From the NCBI RefSeq assembly GCF_014201195.1, contig NZ_JACHDS010000001.1:1426001-1490000 (forward strand): a stretch of DNA of 64,000 nucleotides, in the 5' to 3' direction. Positions 38,666 through 48,004 of the stretch are shown piece by piece; the stretch's first letter is position 1, and every line of letters starts with the position of its first letter. The notes beneath the pieces were generated by a model. It made no database searches, had not been told where the DNA came from, and saw only the letters and a program-made list of their open reading frames with translations. The stretch comes from Nocardiopsis mwathae. GTDB lineage: Bacteria > Actinomycetota > Actinomycetes > Streptosporangiales > Streptosporangiaceae. A program made the position numbers and the translations under genes.

Positions 38666-39712
38666 ATGGCCTTCCCTCGCCGCACCCCCGGTGCGAGCCG
38701 CGTCCGGTCCCTCTGCACGGGGCTGGCCGGTGCCGTCCTCGGCGCGGTCGCCGCGCGGACGGCGTTCACCCGGGCGACCCGGGCGCCCCGCGGCGACACC
38801 GTCGACGACGTGTTCCTCGACTCCGGGCCCTCCCGCGATCTGTGGACCCGCACCAACTTCCGCGGCGAGAAGGTCACCCTCCTGGAAGGCCCCGCGCTGG
38901 CCGCGGGCACCTGCGCCGCGGCCGCCCTGGCGCCGGGCGTGCCCCGGCGGCTGCGCGCGGCGACGGTGACCGCCGCGGCGGGGGCGGCGGGCTTCGGCGC
39001 CTACGACGACATCTCCGGCTCCGCGGGATCCCGCGGGTTCAAGGGACACCTGGGTGCGCTGGCCCGAGGCGAGGTGACCACCGGCGCGGTGAAGGTGGCC
39101 GGAATCGGCGTGACCGGTCTGCTCGCCGGGGCGATGATCGACCGCCGACCGTTCGACGCGCTGGTCAACGGCGCGCTTATCGCCGGCTCCGCGAACCTCC
39201 TCAACCTGTTCGACCTCCGCCCCGGGCGGGCGGCGAAGGTCGGTCTCGCCGTGGGCGTCCCCGCGCTGGCCGGACCCGGGGCCGGAGCCGCCGGGCCGGT
39301 GCTCGGCGCCACCGCCGCGCTGCTCCCCGAGGACCTGGGCGAGCGCGCCATGATGGGCGACGCGGGAGCCAACGCCCTGGGCGCCGTCCTCGGCGTCGCA
39401 GCGGCGGCCTCCCTGCCGCGCTCCGCCCGTGTCGGGCTGCTCGGTGCCGTCGCGGGCCTGACCCTGGCCAGCGAGTTCGTCAGCTTCAGCAAGGTCATCG
39501 ACGCCACTCCGCCGCTGCGCGCCCTGGACCTGGCGGGGCGACGCCCGGCTCCCACCCCCGCTCCGGCACCGGCGCCGGAAGAGGAGGAGGCCGCGGCCCG
39601 GGCCGTCGGCGACGTGCCGTGGGCACCCGGCACCGAGGCGATCACGGTCCCCGCCCAGCAGAGCCTCCGGACGACCCGCCGCACGGATACGGGGGGCCCG
39701 GACCGGCCGTGA
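38666..39712 (+). CDS. MraY/WecA-like phospho-glycosyltransferase family protein
   Basis: 348 aa, multi-spanning. Degenerate family motifs are present: YDDISGSAGSRGFKGHLGAL corresponds to the DDxxG...FKG metal-binding loop, LLNLFDLRPGRA to NLxxLxDG, and MMGDAGANALGAVLG to the second Asp motif (MGDxGS). These enzymes move a sugar phosphate from a UDP-sugar to polyprenyl phosphate. Here the first acidic pair and the MGDAG loop are kept, but NLFDLRPG departs from NLTDGLDG, so substrate may differ. GGAG lies eight bases before ATG 38666. The C-terminal ~50 residues are Pro/Glu-rich. It sits between steB and murJ, so a cell-envelope role is likely. Confidence 0.78.
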   Translation: MAFPRRTPGASRVRSLCTGLAGAVLGAVAARTAFTRATRAPRGDTVDDVFLDSGPSRDLWTRTNFRGEKVTLLEGPALAAGTCAAAALAPGVPRRLRAATVTAAAGAAGFGAYDDISGSAGSRGFKGHLGALARGEVTTGAVKVAGIGVTGLLAGAMIDRRPFDALVNGALIAGSANLLNLFDLRPGRAAKVGLAVGVPALAGPGAGAAGPVLGATAALLPEDLGERAMMGDAGANALGAVLGVAAAASLPRSARVGLLGAVAGLTLASEFVSFSKVIDATPPLRALDLAGRRPAPTPAPAPAPEEEEAAARAVGDVPWAPGTEAITVPAQQSLRTTRRTDTGGPDRP

Positions 39713-39879
39713 CCCGCTCGCCTTCGCAGCCGCCCTCCCCGCCGCAGGGCCGGACGGGCGACGCCTGCCCGCCCACCCCGCCACCCGGTGCGGGCGGGTG
39801 CCCTGACCCTCCCCGCCGCCCCCGCCGCCGGACGGGCGGCCGCCGCGGGCCCGGCCGGCGGAGACGGGTGCGGGTATGA
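39709..39879 (+). CDS. Possible 56-aa Pro/Arg-rich linker ORF
   Basis: GTG 39709 overlaps the TGA of the MraY-like gene, and its own TGA (39877-39879) overlaps the murJ ATG at 39876. So a 57-codon frame fills the gap with 4-nt overlaps at both ends. The product is Pro-rich then Arg-rich (PPRRPRRRTGGRRGPGRRRR) with two or three Cys and no known domain. Third-position GC is about 88 %, not informative in so GC-rich a stretch. It may be a real coupling ORF, a carrier that delivers ribosomes to murJ, or chance. Confidence 0.3.
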   Translation: MTRSPSQPPSPPQGRTGDACPPTPPPGAGGCPDPPRRPRRRTGGRRGPGRRRRVRV

Positions 39880-41597
39880 GCCCGAGGCGACGTCTGCTGG
39901 CCGGGGTCGCGGGTGCGGCGGTGCTGATCGCCGTGGTGACCGCCTTCGCGCGGATGGCCGGATTCGGGCGGACCCTGGTCTTCTCGCAGACCGTCGGGGA
40001 CAACTGCCTGGGCACCGCCTACGTCACGGCGAACATGCTGCCCACCATCCTCTTCGAGATCGTCATCGGGGGCGCGCTCGCCGGGATGGTGGTGCCGGTG
40101 CTGGCCTCCGGCGCCGACAAGGGGCAGGGCGAGCAGGTGCGGCAGACGGCATCGGCCCTGGTCACCTGGGTGGTCGTCATCGCCGTGCCGTTGAGCCTGC
40201 TGCTCGCCGCGGTGTCGGTCCCGGCGATGGCGGTGATGCTGGGCCCGGGAGCGGGGTGCGACCGCGCCGACCTGGTCCGGCTGGCCGTCCGGTTCCTGCT
40301 GGTCTTCTCCCCGCAGATCCTGTTCTACGGACTGGCCGCCGTGCTCTACGGCATCCTCCAGGCGCACCGGCGCTTCCTCGCCCCGGCGCTGGCCCCGCTC
40401 GTCTCCAGCCTCGTGGTGATGGCCGCCTACATCGCCTTCCGTCCCCTGGGCGGGGCCTACACCGACGACCTGGCCCACCTGCCGCTGAACGCGGAGCTGA
40501 CCCTGTCGGTGGGGACCACGGCCGGTGTCGCCGCGCTGTTCCTCACCGCGCTCGTCCCGACGATGCGGCTGCGGCTCGGGCTGCGCCCGCGGTTGTCCTT
40601 CCCGCCGGGGGTGGCGCGCAAGGTGCGGTCGCTGGCCGCGGCCGCACTGCTGCCGCTGGTGGCCATGCAGCTCAGCCTGCTCCTGGCGGCCGCCCTGGCG
40701 AACCGGGGCGGCGGCTCGGGCGCGATCGTGCTGAACAACTACGCCTGGGTGCTGTTCACGCTGCCCTACGGGATCATCGCGGTCCCCATCGCCACCAGCG
40801 CGTTCACCACCCTGGCGGTCCGGCACGGGGAGAGCGACCGGCGGGGGTTCGATCGGGTGCTGTCGGGGAGCGCCCGCGCCTCGGCGATCATCACGGCGGC
40901 GCTGGCGACCGGGCTGGCCGCCGCGGCCGCACCGGTGGCGTCCCTGTTCGCCGAGGCCGACCCGCTGCCGCTGCAGCGCGCACTGCTCTGCTACGCGCCG
41001 GGCATCGTCGGGTTCGGCCTTCTCGCCCTGCTCAGCCGGGCGCTGTACGCCTCCCGGCACGGCCGCGAGGCGGCGCTGGCCCAGGTGGCGGGGTGGGGCG
41101 CGGTGATGGTCGCCAACGCGGCCCTGGTCTGGCTCCTGCCCCCCGACTGGACGGTGGCGGCCCTGGGCGCGGGCACCTCCCTCGGGTTGACACTGGCCGC
41201 CGTGCTCTTGGGCGCCGCGACCCTGCGGGCGCACGGGCGCGCGGCCTTCGCCGGGCTGGGCCGGGGGTTGCTGGCGGTGGCCGCCGGAGCGGCGGCGGGG
41301 TATCCGGCCGGTGCGGCGGTCTCGGCGTGGTCCCGGCCGCTCCTGGAGGCCGGGCCGTGGGGTGACGCCGCGGCCGCCGTGGCCGCGGGAGGGGCCGCGA
41401 TCGCGGCCTTCGGAGCGCTGGCGCTGCTGATCGACGGCCGCGCGGTGCGCGCCGCGGTGCGCCGCCTGCGCGCCGCCGACGGGGCACAGGAGGGACCGGG
41501 CGAGGACGGCACCGCGCGCAACGGCGGAGGCAACCCCGGTGGGGGCGCTTCCGGCGGTGGCACGGACGACGGTGAGGTCAAGGGTGAGGGCAGATGA
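39876..41597 (+). CDS. murJ: Lipid II flippase MurJ (MVIN family)
   Basis: 573 aa with about 14 hydrophobic segments. It moves lipid-linked peptidoglycan precursor across the membrane. Family features: LIAVVTAFARMAGFGRTLVF, ANMLPTILFEIVIGGALAGM, FSPQILFYGLAAVLYGILQA and ALLPLVAMQLSLLLAAALAN. Basic residues lie within membrane spans, as the central cavity of MurJ requires. The last ~45 residues are Gly/Asp-rich and cytosolic. No SD of quality precedes ATG 39876; the start overlaps a short upstream frame. The stop overlaps the next gene (ATGA). Confidence 0.9.
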   Translation: MSPRRRLLAGVAGAAVLIAVVTAFARMAGFGRTLVFSQTVGDNCLGTAYVTANMLPTILFEIVIGGALAGMVVPVLASGADKGQGEQVRQTASALVTWVVVIAVPLSLLLAAVSVPAMAVMLGPGAGCDRADLVRLAVRFLLVFSPQILFYGLAAVLYGILQAHRRFLAPALAPLVSSLVVMAAYIAFRPLGGAYTDDLAHLPLNAELTLSVGTTAGVAALFLTALVPTMRLRLGLRPRLSFPPGVARKVRSLAAAALLPLVAMQLSLLLAAALANRGGGSGAIVLNNYAWVLFTLPYGIIAVPIATSAFTTLAVRHGESDRRGFDRVLSGSARASAIITAALATGLAAAAAPVASLFAEADPLPLQRALLCYAPGIVGFGLLALLSRALYASRHGREAALAQVAGWGAVMVANAALVWLLPPDWTVAALGAGTSLGLTLAAVLLGAATLRAHGRAAFAGLGRGLLAVAAGAAAGYPAGAAVSAWSRPLLEAGPWGDAAAAVAAGGAAIAAFGALALLIDGRAVRAAVRRLRAADGAQEGPGEDGTARNGGGNPGGGASGGGTDDGEVKGEGR

Positions 41598-42709
41598 GAG
41601 GGGATCGGGTGAGCACGATGCGGGTCGCGCTGGTGATCGGTACCAGCAGCGGGGGGGTGGGAAACCATGTCCGGTCGCTGAGCGCGGGTCTGGTCGACCG
41701 CGGCCACCGGGTCGCGGTGGTCGGGCCTCCGGGCACCGACGAGCACTTCGGCTTCACCGGCGCCGGAGCGCGCTTCGCCGCCGTCGACGTCGGTGCGCTG
41801 CCGCGCCCGGGGACCGACGCCGTCGCGGTCGCGCGGCTCAGCGGGATGCTGGCCCGCGCCGACGTGGTGCACGCCCACGGCGTCCGCGCCGGTGCCCTGT
41901 GCGCACTGGCCGGGGCGGCCCCGCTCGCCGTCACCGTGCACAACGCGCCGCCGCAGGCGTCCGGTCCGCGCAGCCTGGTGTTCCGGGTGCTGGAGCGGAT
42001 CGTGGCGCGGCGCGCCGACGTCGTACTGGGGGTATCCGGCGACCTGGTGGAGCGGATGCGCGCACACGGTGCCCGCAGGGTGCTGCCCGCCGTGGTCACG
42101 GCGCCGCCGATGCCTCCCGCCGCCGTCCCCCGCGACGTCGTGCGGGTGGGGCTGGGTGTCCCCGAGGACCGGCCGCTCGTACTGGTGGTCGCCCGGCTTG
42201 CCGCGCAGAAGGGGCTCGACGTGCTGCTGGAGGCGGCGTCCCTGGTCGCGGCGCGGGGTGCCGCGGAGGCCGGGCCGCCGCTCATCGCCGTCGCGGGGGA
42301 CGGCCCGCTCCGCGGTGACCTGGCCCGCCGGATCGACGCGCGCGACCTACCGGTCCGGCTGCTCGGCCATCGCACCGACATCCCGGACCTGCTCGCGGCC
42401 GCGGACCTGTTCGTGCTGCCGAGCATGTGGGAGGGGCCGTCGCTGGTCATCATGGAGGCGCTGCGTGCCGGGCTGCCCGTGGTGGCGACGCGGGTGGGCG
42501 GTATCCCCGACCTGTACGAGGACGTCGCCCTGTTGGTGCCGCCGGGTGATGCGGTGGCGCTGGCGGAGGCGATGGGCCGGGTGCTCGGTGATCCGGGCCT
42601 GGCGGCGAAGATGCGGGCGGACGCCGAGCGCGCGGCCGAGCGGCTGCCCACCGAGGAGGACGCGCTGCGCCAGGTGGAGGGTGTCTACGCGTCGTTGACG
42701 CGGGGGTGA
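41594..42709 (+). CDS. GT4-family glycosyltransferase
   Basis: 371 aa of GT-B fold. The N-terminal glycine loop SSGGVGNHVRSLSAGL precedes the acceptor domain. The donor domain has VLVVARLAAQKGLDVLLEAA, VAGDGPLRGDL and the retaining EX7E motif EGPSLVIME followed by GLPVVATRVGGIPDL. It probably transfers a nucleotide-activated sugar to a lipid or envelope acceptor. ATG 41594 overlaps the murJ stop, and a second ATG at 41618 (MRVALVIG) is the more usual family start. The operon suggests work on an envelope glycolipid together with the MraY-like protein. Confidence 0.88.
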   Translation: MRGDRVSTMRVALVIGTSSGGVGNHVRSLSAGLVDRGHRVAVVGPPGTDEHFGFTGAGARFAAVDVGALPRPGTDAVAVARLSGMLARADVVHAHGVRAGALCALAGAAPLAVTVHNAPPQASGPRSLVFRVLERIVARRADVVLGVSGDLVERMRAHGARRVLPAVVTAPPMPPAAVPRDVVRVGLGVPEDRPLVLVVARLAAQKGLDVLLEAASLVAARGAAEAGPPLIAVAGDGPLRGDLARRIDARDLPVRLLGHRTDIPDLLAAADLFVLPSMWEGPSLVIMEALRAGLPVVATRVGGIPDLYEDVALLVPPGDAVALAEAMGRVLGDPGLAAKMRADAERAAERLPTEEDALRQVEGVYASLTRG

Positions 42710-42941
42710 GGCACGGAGCGTGGACGCCGAAGCGCCCGTGTACCGCGGCCGTCGCCTGCGACCCGGGGCACCGGGGTGCCGCGCGGGCCGGAACGGATCG
42801 GGCGCGCCGGGGGCGCACGGGCGACCGTTCGATGGCTCACCGGAAGGCGGGCGGGACGATCCGTCGAATTTCCGTCGAGAGTGGTCCCCAGAGCCGCCGG
42901 GAGATGGCATGATGGACGACAGCTTCCGGGCCCGGCGGGAA

Positions 42942-42970
42942 TGTCCCGCGCGTCCGGATCATTCTAGATA
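42942..42970 (+). promoter_or_regulatory. Promoter for the TerC leader
   Basis: TGTCCC (42942-42947), a 17-bp spacer, then TAGATA (42965-42970). Transcription would start near 42977, almost exactly at the aptamer 5' end. The preceding 42710-42941 shows only a weak 6-bp hairpin after the glycosyltransferase and no gene. Confidence 0.5.
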
Positions 42971-43099
42971 GAGGTGAGGGGAGTATCCCTTCGCGGCGGT
43001 GTCGTCATCACGGATCGCAATGACGCGTTCCCGGTGCCGCCGGTCCACTACCCGCGTTCGTCCGCCGAGCGCTGCGGTGTGGGCGGGAGAGACCTCCGG
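42971..43099 (+). promoter_or_regulatory. Predicted yybP-ykoY manganese riboswitch
   Basis: About 130 nt. The 5' element GAGGTGAGGGGAGTATCCC matches the conserved aptamer start (GGGGAGUA). The 3' element GGGAGAGACCTCCGG matches the conserved GAGACCU. The two ends can pair (GAGGT with ACCTC) as helix P1. A CGTCATCACGG block between them is also familiar from the class. In this class Mn2+ bridges the two loops. The 3' strand CCTCCGG (43093-43099) is complementary to CCGGAGG (43139-43145), the TerC ribosome site, with a stable CGAAGC/GCTTCG hairpin between. Mn2+ would therefore free the ribosome site and turn translation on. Confidence 0.7.
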
Positions 43100-43154
43100 T
43101 TGATCGGCATGCGCGAAGCTGCGGCTTCGGGTGTGCGGCCGGAGGAGTGCCCTG

Positions 43155-44165
43155 ATGAACGTTCCCCTGTGGGTCTGGATCGCAACGATCGGCGCGATGG
43201 TCGCCGTCCTGGTGATCGACCTCGCCATCGTCGACCGCCCGTGGAACAAGAAGAGCGGTCCGCGAGAGTTCGGTGTGAAGCAGGCCGCGTGGTGGGCCGC
43301 CTTCTACGTCGGGATCGCGATCCTCTTCGGGTTCGGGCTCTGGTACTTCGCCGGCGCCACCGTGGCGGGGGAGTACTTCGCCGGGTTCATCACCGAGAAG
43401 AGCCTGAGCGTCGACAACCTCTTCGTCTTCTACCTGATCATCGGCGGTTTCGCGGTCCCCCGCCGGTACCAGCACGAGGTGCTGCTGGTCGGAATCGTGA
43501 TCGCGCTGGTCATGCGCGGGTTCTTCATCGCGATCGGCGCCCAGGCCATCAACGCCTGGAGCGAGGTCTTCTACGTCTTCGGCGCCTTCCTCATCTTCAC
43601 CGCCGTGAAGATCATCCGCGACCACCTCGACCACGACGGGGACGCCGACTACACCGACAGCTTCGCGGTGCGGATGGTCCGCAAGGTCTGGCCGGTGACC
43701 GACACTTACCACGGCGCGCGCATGACGGTGAAGATCGACGGGCGCCGCTATGTGACCCCGATGCTCATGGTCATCGTCGCGATCGGCGTCACCGACCTGG
43801 TGTTCGCGGTCGACTCCATCCCGGCGATCTTCGGCCTGACCCAGGACCCCTACATCGTCTTCACCGCCAATGCCTTCGCCCTCCTCGGGCTGCGCCAGCT
43901 CTACTTCCTGCTCGCCGGGCTGATGGACCGGCTCGCCTACATCAGCTGGGGCCTGTCCGCGATCATGGTGTTCATCGGGATCAAGATGATCCTGCACGCG
44001 CTGCACGAGAGCGGCGTGGCCGCCCCGGAGATCACCACGGGCACCTCCCTGGTCGTGATCATCGGCGTGATGACCGTCACTGTCGTGGCGAGCCTGCTGC
44101 GGTCCCGGGGCGGCGCCAAGCGCGAGGAGAAGCAGCTGGAGGTCGAGCGCGGCGGCGCCGAATGA
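43155..44165 (+). CDS. TerC-family integral membrane protein (probable Mn2+ exporter)
   Basis: 336 aa with about 9 hydrophobic segments. GGAGGAG precedes ATG 43155, while the longer frame upstream lies in the riboswitch. Family motifs: [15 protein letters not shown] (acidic metal site), [20 protein letters not shown] and [20 protein letters not shown]. TerC proteins were named for tellurite resistance. Several are now known to export Mn2+ and to supply it to secreted metalloproteins. The leader resembles a Mn2+ riboswitch, which supports metal export here. The C-terminal tail is charged ([16 protein letters not shown]). Confidence 0.9.
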   Translation: MNVPLWVWIATIGAMVAVLVIDLAIVDRPWNKKSGPREFGVKQAAWWAAFYVGIAILFGFGLWYFAGATVAGEYFAGFITEKSLSVDNLFVFYLIIGGFAVPRRYQHEVLLVGIVIALVMRGFFIAIGAQAINAWSEVFYVFGAFLIFTAVKIIRDHLDHDGDADYTDSFAVRMVRKVWPVTDTYHGARMTVKIDGRRYVTPMLMVIVAIGVTDLVFAVDSIPAIFGLTQDPYIVFTANAFALLGLRQLYFLLAGLMDRLAYISWGLSAIMVFIGIKMILHALHESGVAAPEITTGTSLVVIIGVMTVTVVASLLRSRGGAKREEKQLEVERGGAE

Positions 44166-44183
44166 CGGGGGAACGAGCGCGGT

Positions 44184-44199
44184 TCGAACGGATGTTCGT
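44184..44199 (+). promoter_or_regulatory. SOS box (LexA operator) before uvrA
   Basis: TCGAACGGATGTTCGT has the Gram-positive/actinobacterial SOS form CGAAC-N4-GTTCG with perfect 5-bp arms. TATAGT at 44201-44206 lies directly after it, so bound LexA would cover the promoter. The uvrA start is about 230 bp further on; the spacer shows no other gene. Confidence 0.85.
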
Positions 44200-44432
44200 C
44201 TATAGTGGTGGTGTCCGCCGGATCATCCGCGCGGGCACCCCGCGTTTCCCCCGGGCGGAAGTTTCCGCCCGCCGAAGTCGTTACCGTTAGAAGGTCCATC
44301 GCCGCGGCATCCGGCGCGCCCTCGTCGCGCCGCCGCGCCCACGGTGGGCCGTATTCCGTGCGGTGTCCTGACCAGGGCCGGTGTGTCTCCACCCGAACCG
44401 CGCGCCGATGCCGAGGGGGCTGAAGCAAGAAC

Positions 44433-47267
44433 ATGGCCGAGCAGCTGGTGATCCGGGGAGCCCGGGAGCACAACCTCAAGGACATCTCCCTCGACCTGCC
44501 CCGCGACGCGATGATCGTGTTCACCGGACTCTCCGGGTCGGGCAAGTCGTCGCTCGCGTTCGACACGATCTTCGCCGAGGGGCAGCGCCGCTATGTGGAG
44601 TCGCTGTCGGCCTACGCCCGCCAGTTCCTCGGCCAGATGGACAAGCCCGACGTCGACTTCATCGAGGGCCTGTCACCGGCGGTCTCCATCGACCAGAAGT
44701 CGACCAGCCGCAACCCCCGCTCGACCGTCGGCACCATCACCGAGGTCTACGACTACCTGCGGCTGCTGTGGGCGCGCATCGGTGTGCCGCACTGTCCCGA
44801 GTGCGGCCGGGAGATCGCCCGGCAGACCCCGCAGCAGATCGTGGACCGGGTCCTGGAGCTGACCGAGGGCACCCGGTTCCAGGTGCTCGCCCCCGTCGTG
44901 CGCGGGCGCAAGGGCGAGTACACCGAGCTCTTCAAGGACCTGCAGGCCAAGGGCTTCACCCGGGCCATGGTGGACGGCACCATGGCCCGGCTCGATGAGG
45001 CACCGGCCCTGAAGAAGCAGGAGAAGCACGACATCGCCGTCATCGTCGACCGGCTCACCGTCAAGGAGTCGGCGAAGAAGCGGCTCACCGACTCCATCGA
45101 GACCGCGCTGGAGCTGGCCGGCGGCACGATCACGCTGGACTTCGTCGACCTGCCCGACGACGACCCCGAGCGCGAGAAGGTCTTCTCCGAACACCTCTAC
45201 TGCCCCTACGACGACCTCTCCTTCGAGGAGCTGGAGCCGCGCTCCTTCTCCTTCAACTCACCCTTCGGTGCCTGCGCCGAGTGCGCCGGTCTGGGCACGC
45301 GCATGGAGGTCGACTCCGAGCTGCTCATCCCGGACCCCGGTAAGACGCTGAACGAGGGCGCCATCGCGCCCTGGTCGGGCGGCCACGCCACCGAGTACTT
45401 CGGACGCCTCATGCAGGCCGTGGGCGACGCCGTCGGCTTCGACCTCGACACCCCGTGGGAGCGGCTGCCCAAGACCGCCCGCAAGGCCCTGCTCGACGGC
45501 CACGACACCCAGGTTCACGTCCGCTACCGCAACCGCTACGGGCGCACTCGCTCCTACTACACCGACTTCGAAGGCGTCATCCCGTGGGTGAAGCGCCGCC
45601 ACTCCGAGAGCGAGAGCGACTTCAGCCGCGAGCGCCTTGAGGGCTACATGCGCACCGTTCCCTGCCCGGCGTGCGACGGAAAGCGCCTCAAGCCGGTGGT
45701 CCTGGCGGTCACGGTGGGCGGCGCCTCCATCGCCGATGTCAGCGCCCTGCCGCTCAGCGAGTGCGCCCGGTTCCTGCGCGACCTGCGGCTGAGCGAGCGG
45801 GACCGGGTCATCGCCTCCCAGGTGCTCAAGGAGATCAACGCCCGGCTGGGCTTCCTGCTCGACGTCGGACTGGACTACCTCAACCTGGAGCGGCCCTCCG
45901 GTTCGCTCTCCGGCGGTGAGGCACAGCGCATCCGGCTGGCCACGCAGATCGGCTCCGGGCTGGTGGGCGTCCTCTACGTGCTCGACGAGCCGTCCATCGG
46001 CCTGCACCAGCGCGACAACTTCCGGCTGCTGGAGACCCTGCAGCGGCTGCGCGACATCGGCAACACCCTCATCGTGGTGGAGCACGACGAGGACACCATC
46101 CGGGCCGCCGACTGGGTCGTCGACATCGGCCCCGGCGCGGGCGAGCACGGCGGCAAGGTCGTCGTCTCCGGCTCCGTCGAGCAGCTGCTCGCCAGCACCG
46201 ACTCCGCCACCGGCGACTACCTGTCGGGGCGCCGGGGCATCGAGGTGCCCACCACGCGCCGCCCCACCGCCAAGGGGCGCGAACTCGTGGTCAAGGGCGC
46301 CCGCGAGAACAACCTCAAGGACATCGACGTCGCCTTCCCTCTCGGGGTGTTCACCGCCGTCACCGGGGTCTCCGGCTCCGGCAAGTCCACCCTGGTCAAC
46401 GAGATCCTGTACAAGGCCCTGGCCAAGGAGCTGCACGGCGCCCGCTCGGTGCCGGGGCGGCACACCAGGGTCAACGGGCTGGGGCAGGTCGACAAGGTCG
46501 TGCACGTCGACCAGAGCCCCATCGGCCGCACCCCGCGGTCCAACCCCGCCACCTACACCGGCGTCTTCGACCACATCCGCAAGCTGTTCGCGCAGACCAC
46601 CGAGGCGAAGATGCGCGGCTACCAGCCGGGCCGGTTCTCCTTCAACATCAAGGGCGGCCGCTGCGAGGCGTGCGCGGGCGACGGCACGATCAAGATCGAG
46701 ATGCAGTTCCTGCCCGACGTGTACGTCCCCTGCGAGGTGTGCCACGGTGCGCGGTACAACCGCGAGACCCTGGACGTGCACTACAAGGGCAGGACCATCT
46801 CCGAGGTCCTGAACATGCCGGTCGAGGAGGCCCTGGAGTTCTTCGAGCCGATCTCCGCGATCCGCAGGCACATGCAGACCCTCAACGATGTCGGGCTGGG
46901 CTACGTGCGGCTGGGCCAGCCCGCGACCACGCTGTCCGGCGGCGAGGCCCAGCGCGTCAAACTCGCCTCGGAACTGCAGCGCCGCTCGACCGGGCGCACC
47001 GTCTACGTGCTGGACGAGCCCACCACCGGCCTGCACTTCGAGGACATCCGCAAGCTGCTGGGAGTGCTGGACCGGCTGGCCGACAACGGCAACACCGTCA
47101 TCGTCATCGAGCACAACCTGGACGTCATCAAGACCGCCGACCACCTCATCGACATGGGGCCCGAGGGCGGTGCGGGAGGCGGCACGGTCGTCGCCACCGG
47201 CACCCCCGAGCAGGTCGCGGCCGCGGACGGCTCCTACACCGGGCAGTTCCTCGCCAAGATGCTCTAG
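44433..47267 (+). CDS. uvrA: Excinuclease ABC subunit A
   Basis: 944 aa, normal length. It is the damage-sensing ATPase of nucleotide excision repair. Two ABC modules: Walker [10 protein letters not shown] near residue 31 with signature [20 protein letters not shown], and Walker [10 protein letters not shown] near 645 with signature [20 protein letters not shown]. Zinc-finger cysteines are CPYD...CAEC and CPAC in the insertion of the first module and CEAC...CEVC in the second. [12 protein letters not shown] and [12 protein letters not shown] are the Walker B regions. ATG 44433 has only a weak GAAG before it. An SOS box lies upstream, and uvrC lies 3.5 kb downstream. Confidence 0.98.
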   Translation: MAEQLVIRGAREHNLKDISLDLPRDAMIVFTGLSGSGKSSLAFDTIFAEGQRRYVESLSAYARQFLGQMDKPDVDFIEGLSPAVSIDQKSTSRNPRSTVGTITEVYDYLRLLWARIGVPHCPECGREIARQTPQQIVDRVLELTEGTRFQVLAPVVRGRKGEYTELFKDLQAKGFTRAMVDGTMARLDEAPALKKQEKHDIAVIVDRLTVKESAKKRLTDSIETALELAGGTITLDFVDLPDDDPEREKVFSEHLYCPYDDLSFEELEPRSFSFNSPFGACAECAGLGTRMEVDSELLIPDPGKTLNEGAIAPWSGGHATEYFGRLMQAVGDAVGFDLDTPWERLPKTARKALLDGHDTQVHVRYRNRYGRTRSYYTDFEGVIPWVKRRHSESESDFSRERLEGYMRTVPCPACDGKRLKPVVLAVTVGGASIADVSALPLSECARFLRDLRLSERDRVIASQVLKEINARLGFLLDVGLDYLNLERPSGSLSGGEAQRIRLATQIGSGLVGVLYVLDEPSIGLHQRDNFRLLETLQRLRDIGNTLIVVEHDEDTIRAADWVVDIGPGAGEHGGKVVVSGSVEQLLASTDSATGDYLSGRRGIEVPTTRRPTAKGRELVVKGARENNLKDIDVAFPLGVFTAVTGVSGSGKSTLVNEILYKALAKELHGARSVPGRHTRVNGLGQVDKVVHVDQSPIGRTPRSNPATYTGVFDHIRKLFAQTTEAKMRGYQPGRFSFNIKGGRCEACAGDGTIKIEMQFLPDVYVPCEVCHGARYNRETLDVHYKGRTISEVLNMPVEEALEFFEPISAIRRHMQTLNDVGLGYVRLGQPATTLSGGEAQRVKLASELQRRSTGRTVYVLDEPTTGLHFEDIRKLLGVLDRLADNGNTVIVIEHNLDVIKTADHLIDMGPEGGAGGGTVVATGTPEQVAAADGSYTGQFLAKML

Positions 47268-47389
47268 CGGGGGGCGTACGCACTAGGGTGGGATACTGAA
47301 ACGCGCGACCATCTGGGACGCCGCCGCCTGGACGACGCTCCCCCCGGGGGCCCGTTCGCGGCGTCGGAGCACCTGGAATCGAGGAGACG

Positions 47390-47938
47390 ATGAGCGACGC
47401 CCTCTCCGGGCGGCCCGGTGCCGGCATCCAGGTACCGGCCGGGATGGGCATGCGGGTCCTCGCCCGGGTGATCGACCTGGTCATCGTCGGTTCCATCGGC
47501 TTGGTGGTCAGCGCCGCCGTCTCCTACGAGGTGCCGGTCGGCAGCGAGACGATGATGAAGGAGTTCCTCGCCTCCCTGGTCTCCTCGCTCATCCTGTTCG
47601 TGCTCTACGCGGGCTATGAGGTGGCGTTCACCGCGCTCTACGGCGCCACGCCGGGCAAGCTCTTCTGCGGCCTGCGGATCGCCATGAGCACGGAAGAGGA
47701 GGACGGGAGCGGCGGCCCGGCCGACGCGCTGGGCGTGCTCAAGCGCTCCACCGTCCTGTACCTGTCGGTGCTGTTGAACTTCGTCCCGGTCATCGGACTG
47801 CTGGCGCTGGGCGTCTCCATCTACGCGGTCACCTCGGCCTTCCTCGACCAGCCGCGCGGACGCGGCCTGCACGACCGGCTCGGCGGCACCGAGGTGGTGA
47901 CCACGCGAGAGCGGCCGGTATCGTCGGAAGGCGCCTGA
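47390..47938 (+). CDS. RDD-family membrane protein (first copy)
   Basis: 182 aa. GAGGAG lies four bases before ATG 47390. The RDD motif is ARVIDLVIVGSIGLVVSAAV (Arg and Asp in the first span). Spans follow at about 65-85 (LVSSLILFVLYAGYEVAFTA) and about 120-145, with GATPGKLFCGLRIAM between. The family transports small solutes or ions, and some members are Na+/H+ antiporters. It is followed 66 bp later by a second RDD gene, so the two probably work together or arose by duplication. A TAGGGT box near 47284 may be the promoter. Confidence 0.85.
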   Translation: MSDALSGRPGAGIQVPAGMGMRVLARVIDLVIVGSIGLVVSAAVSYEVPVGSETMMKEFLASLVSSLILFVLYAGYEVAFTALYGATPGKLFCGLRIAMSTEEEDGSGGPADALGVLKRSTVLYLSVLLNFVPVIGLLALGVSIYAVTSAFLDQPRGRGLHDRLGGTEVVTTRERPVSSEGA

Positions 47939-48004
47939 CACAGGCGTTCGACAGCGTGAGCGTTCCCCGACGACAAGCCCCCTGCCGAGAAGGTCGCAGC
48001 ACAG

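Noticed and set aside
45258-47144. Minus-strand frame inside uvrA
   Set aside because: Antisense of a highly conserved gene; no ribosome site or domain.
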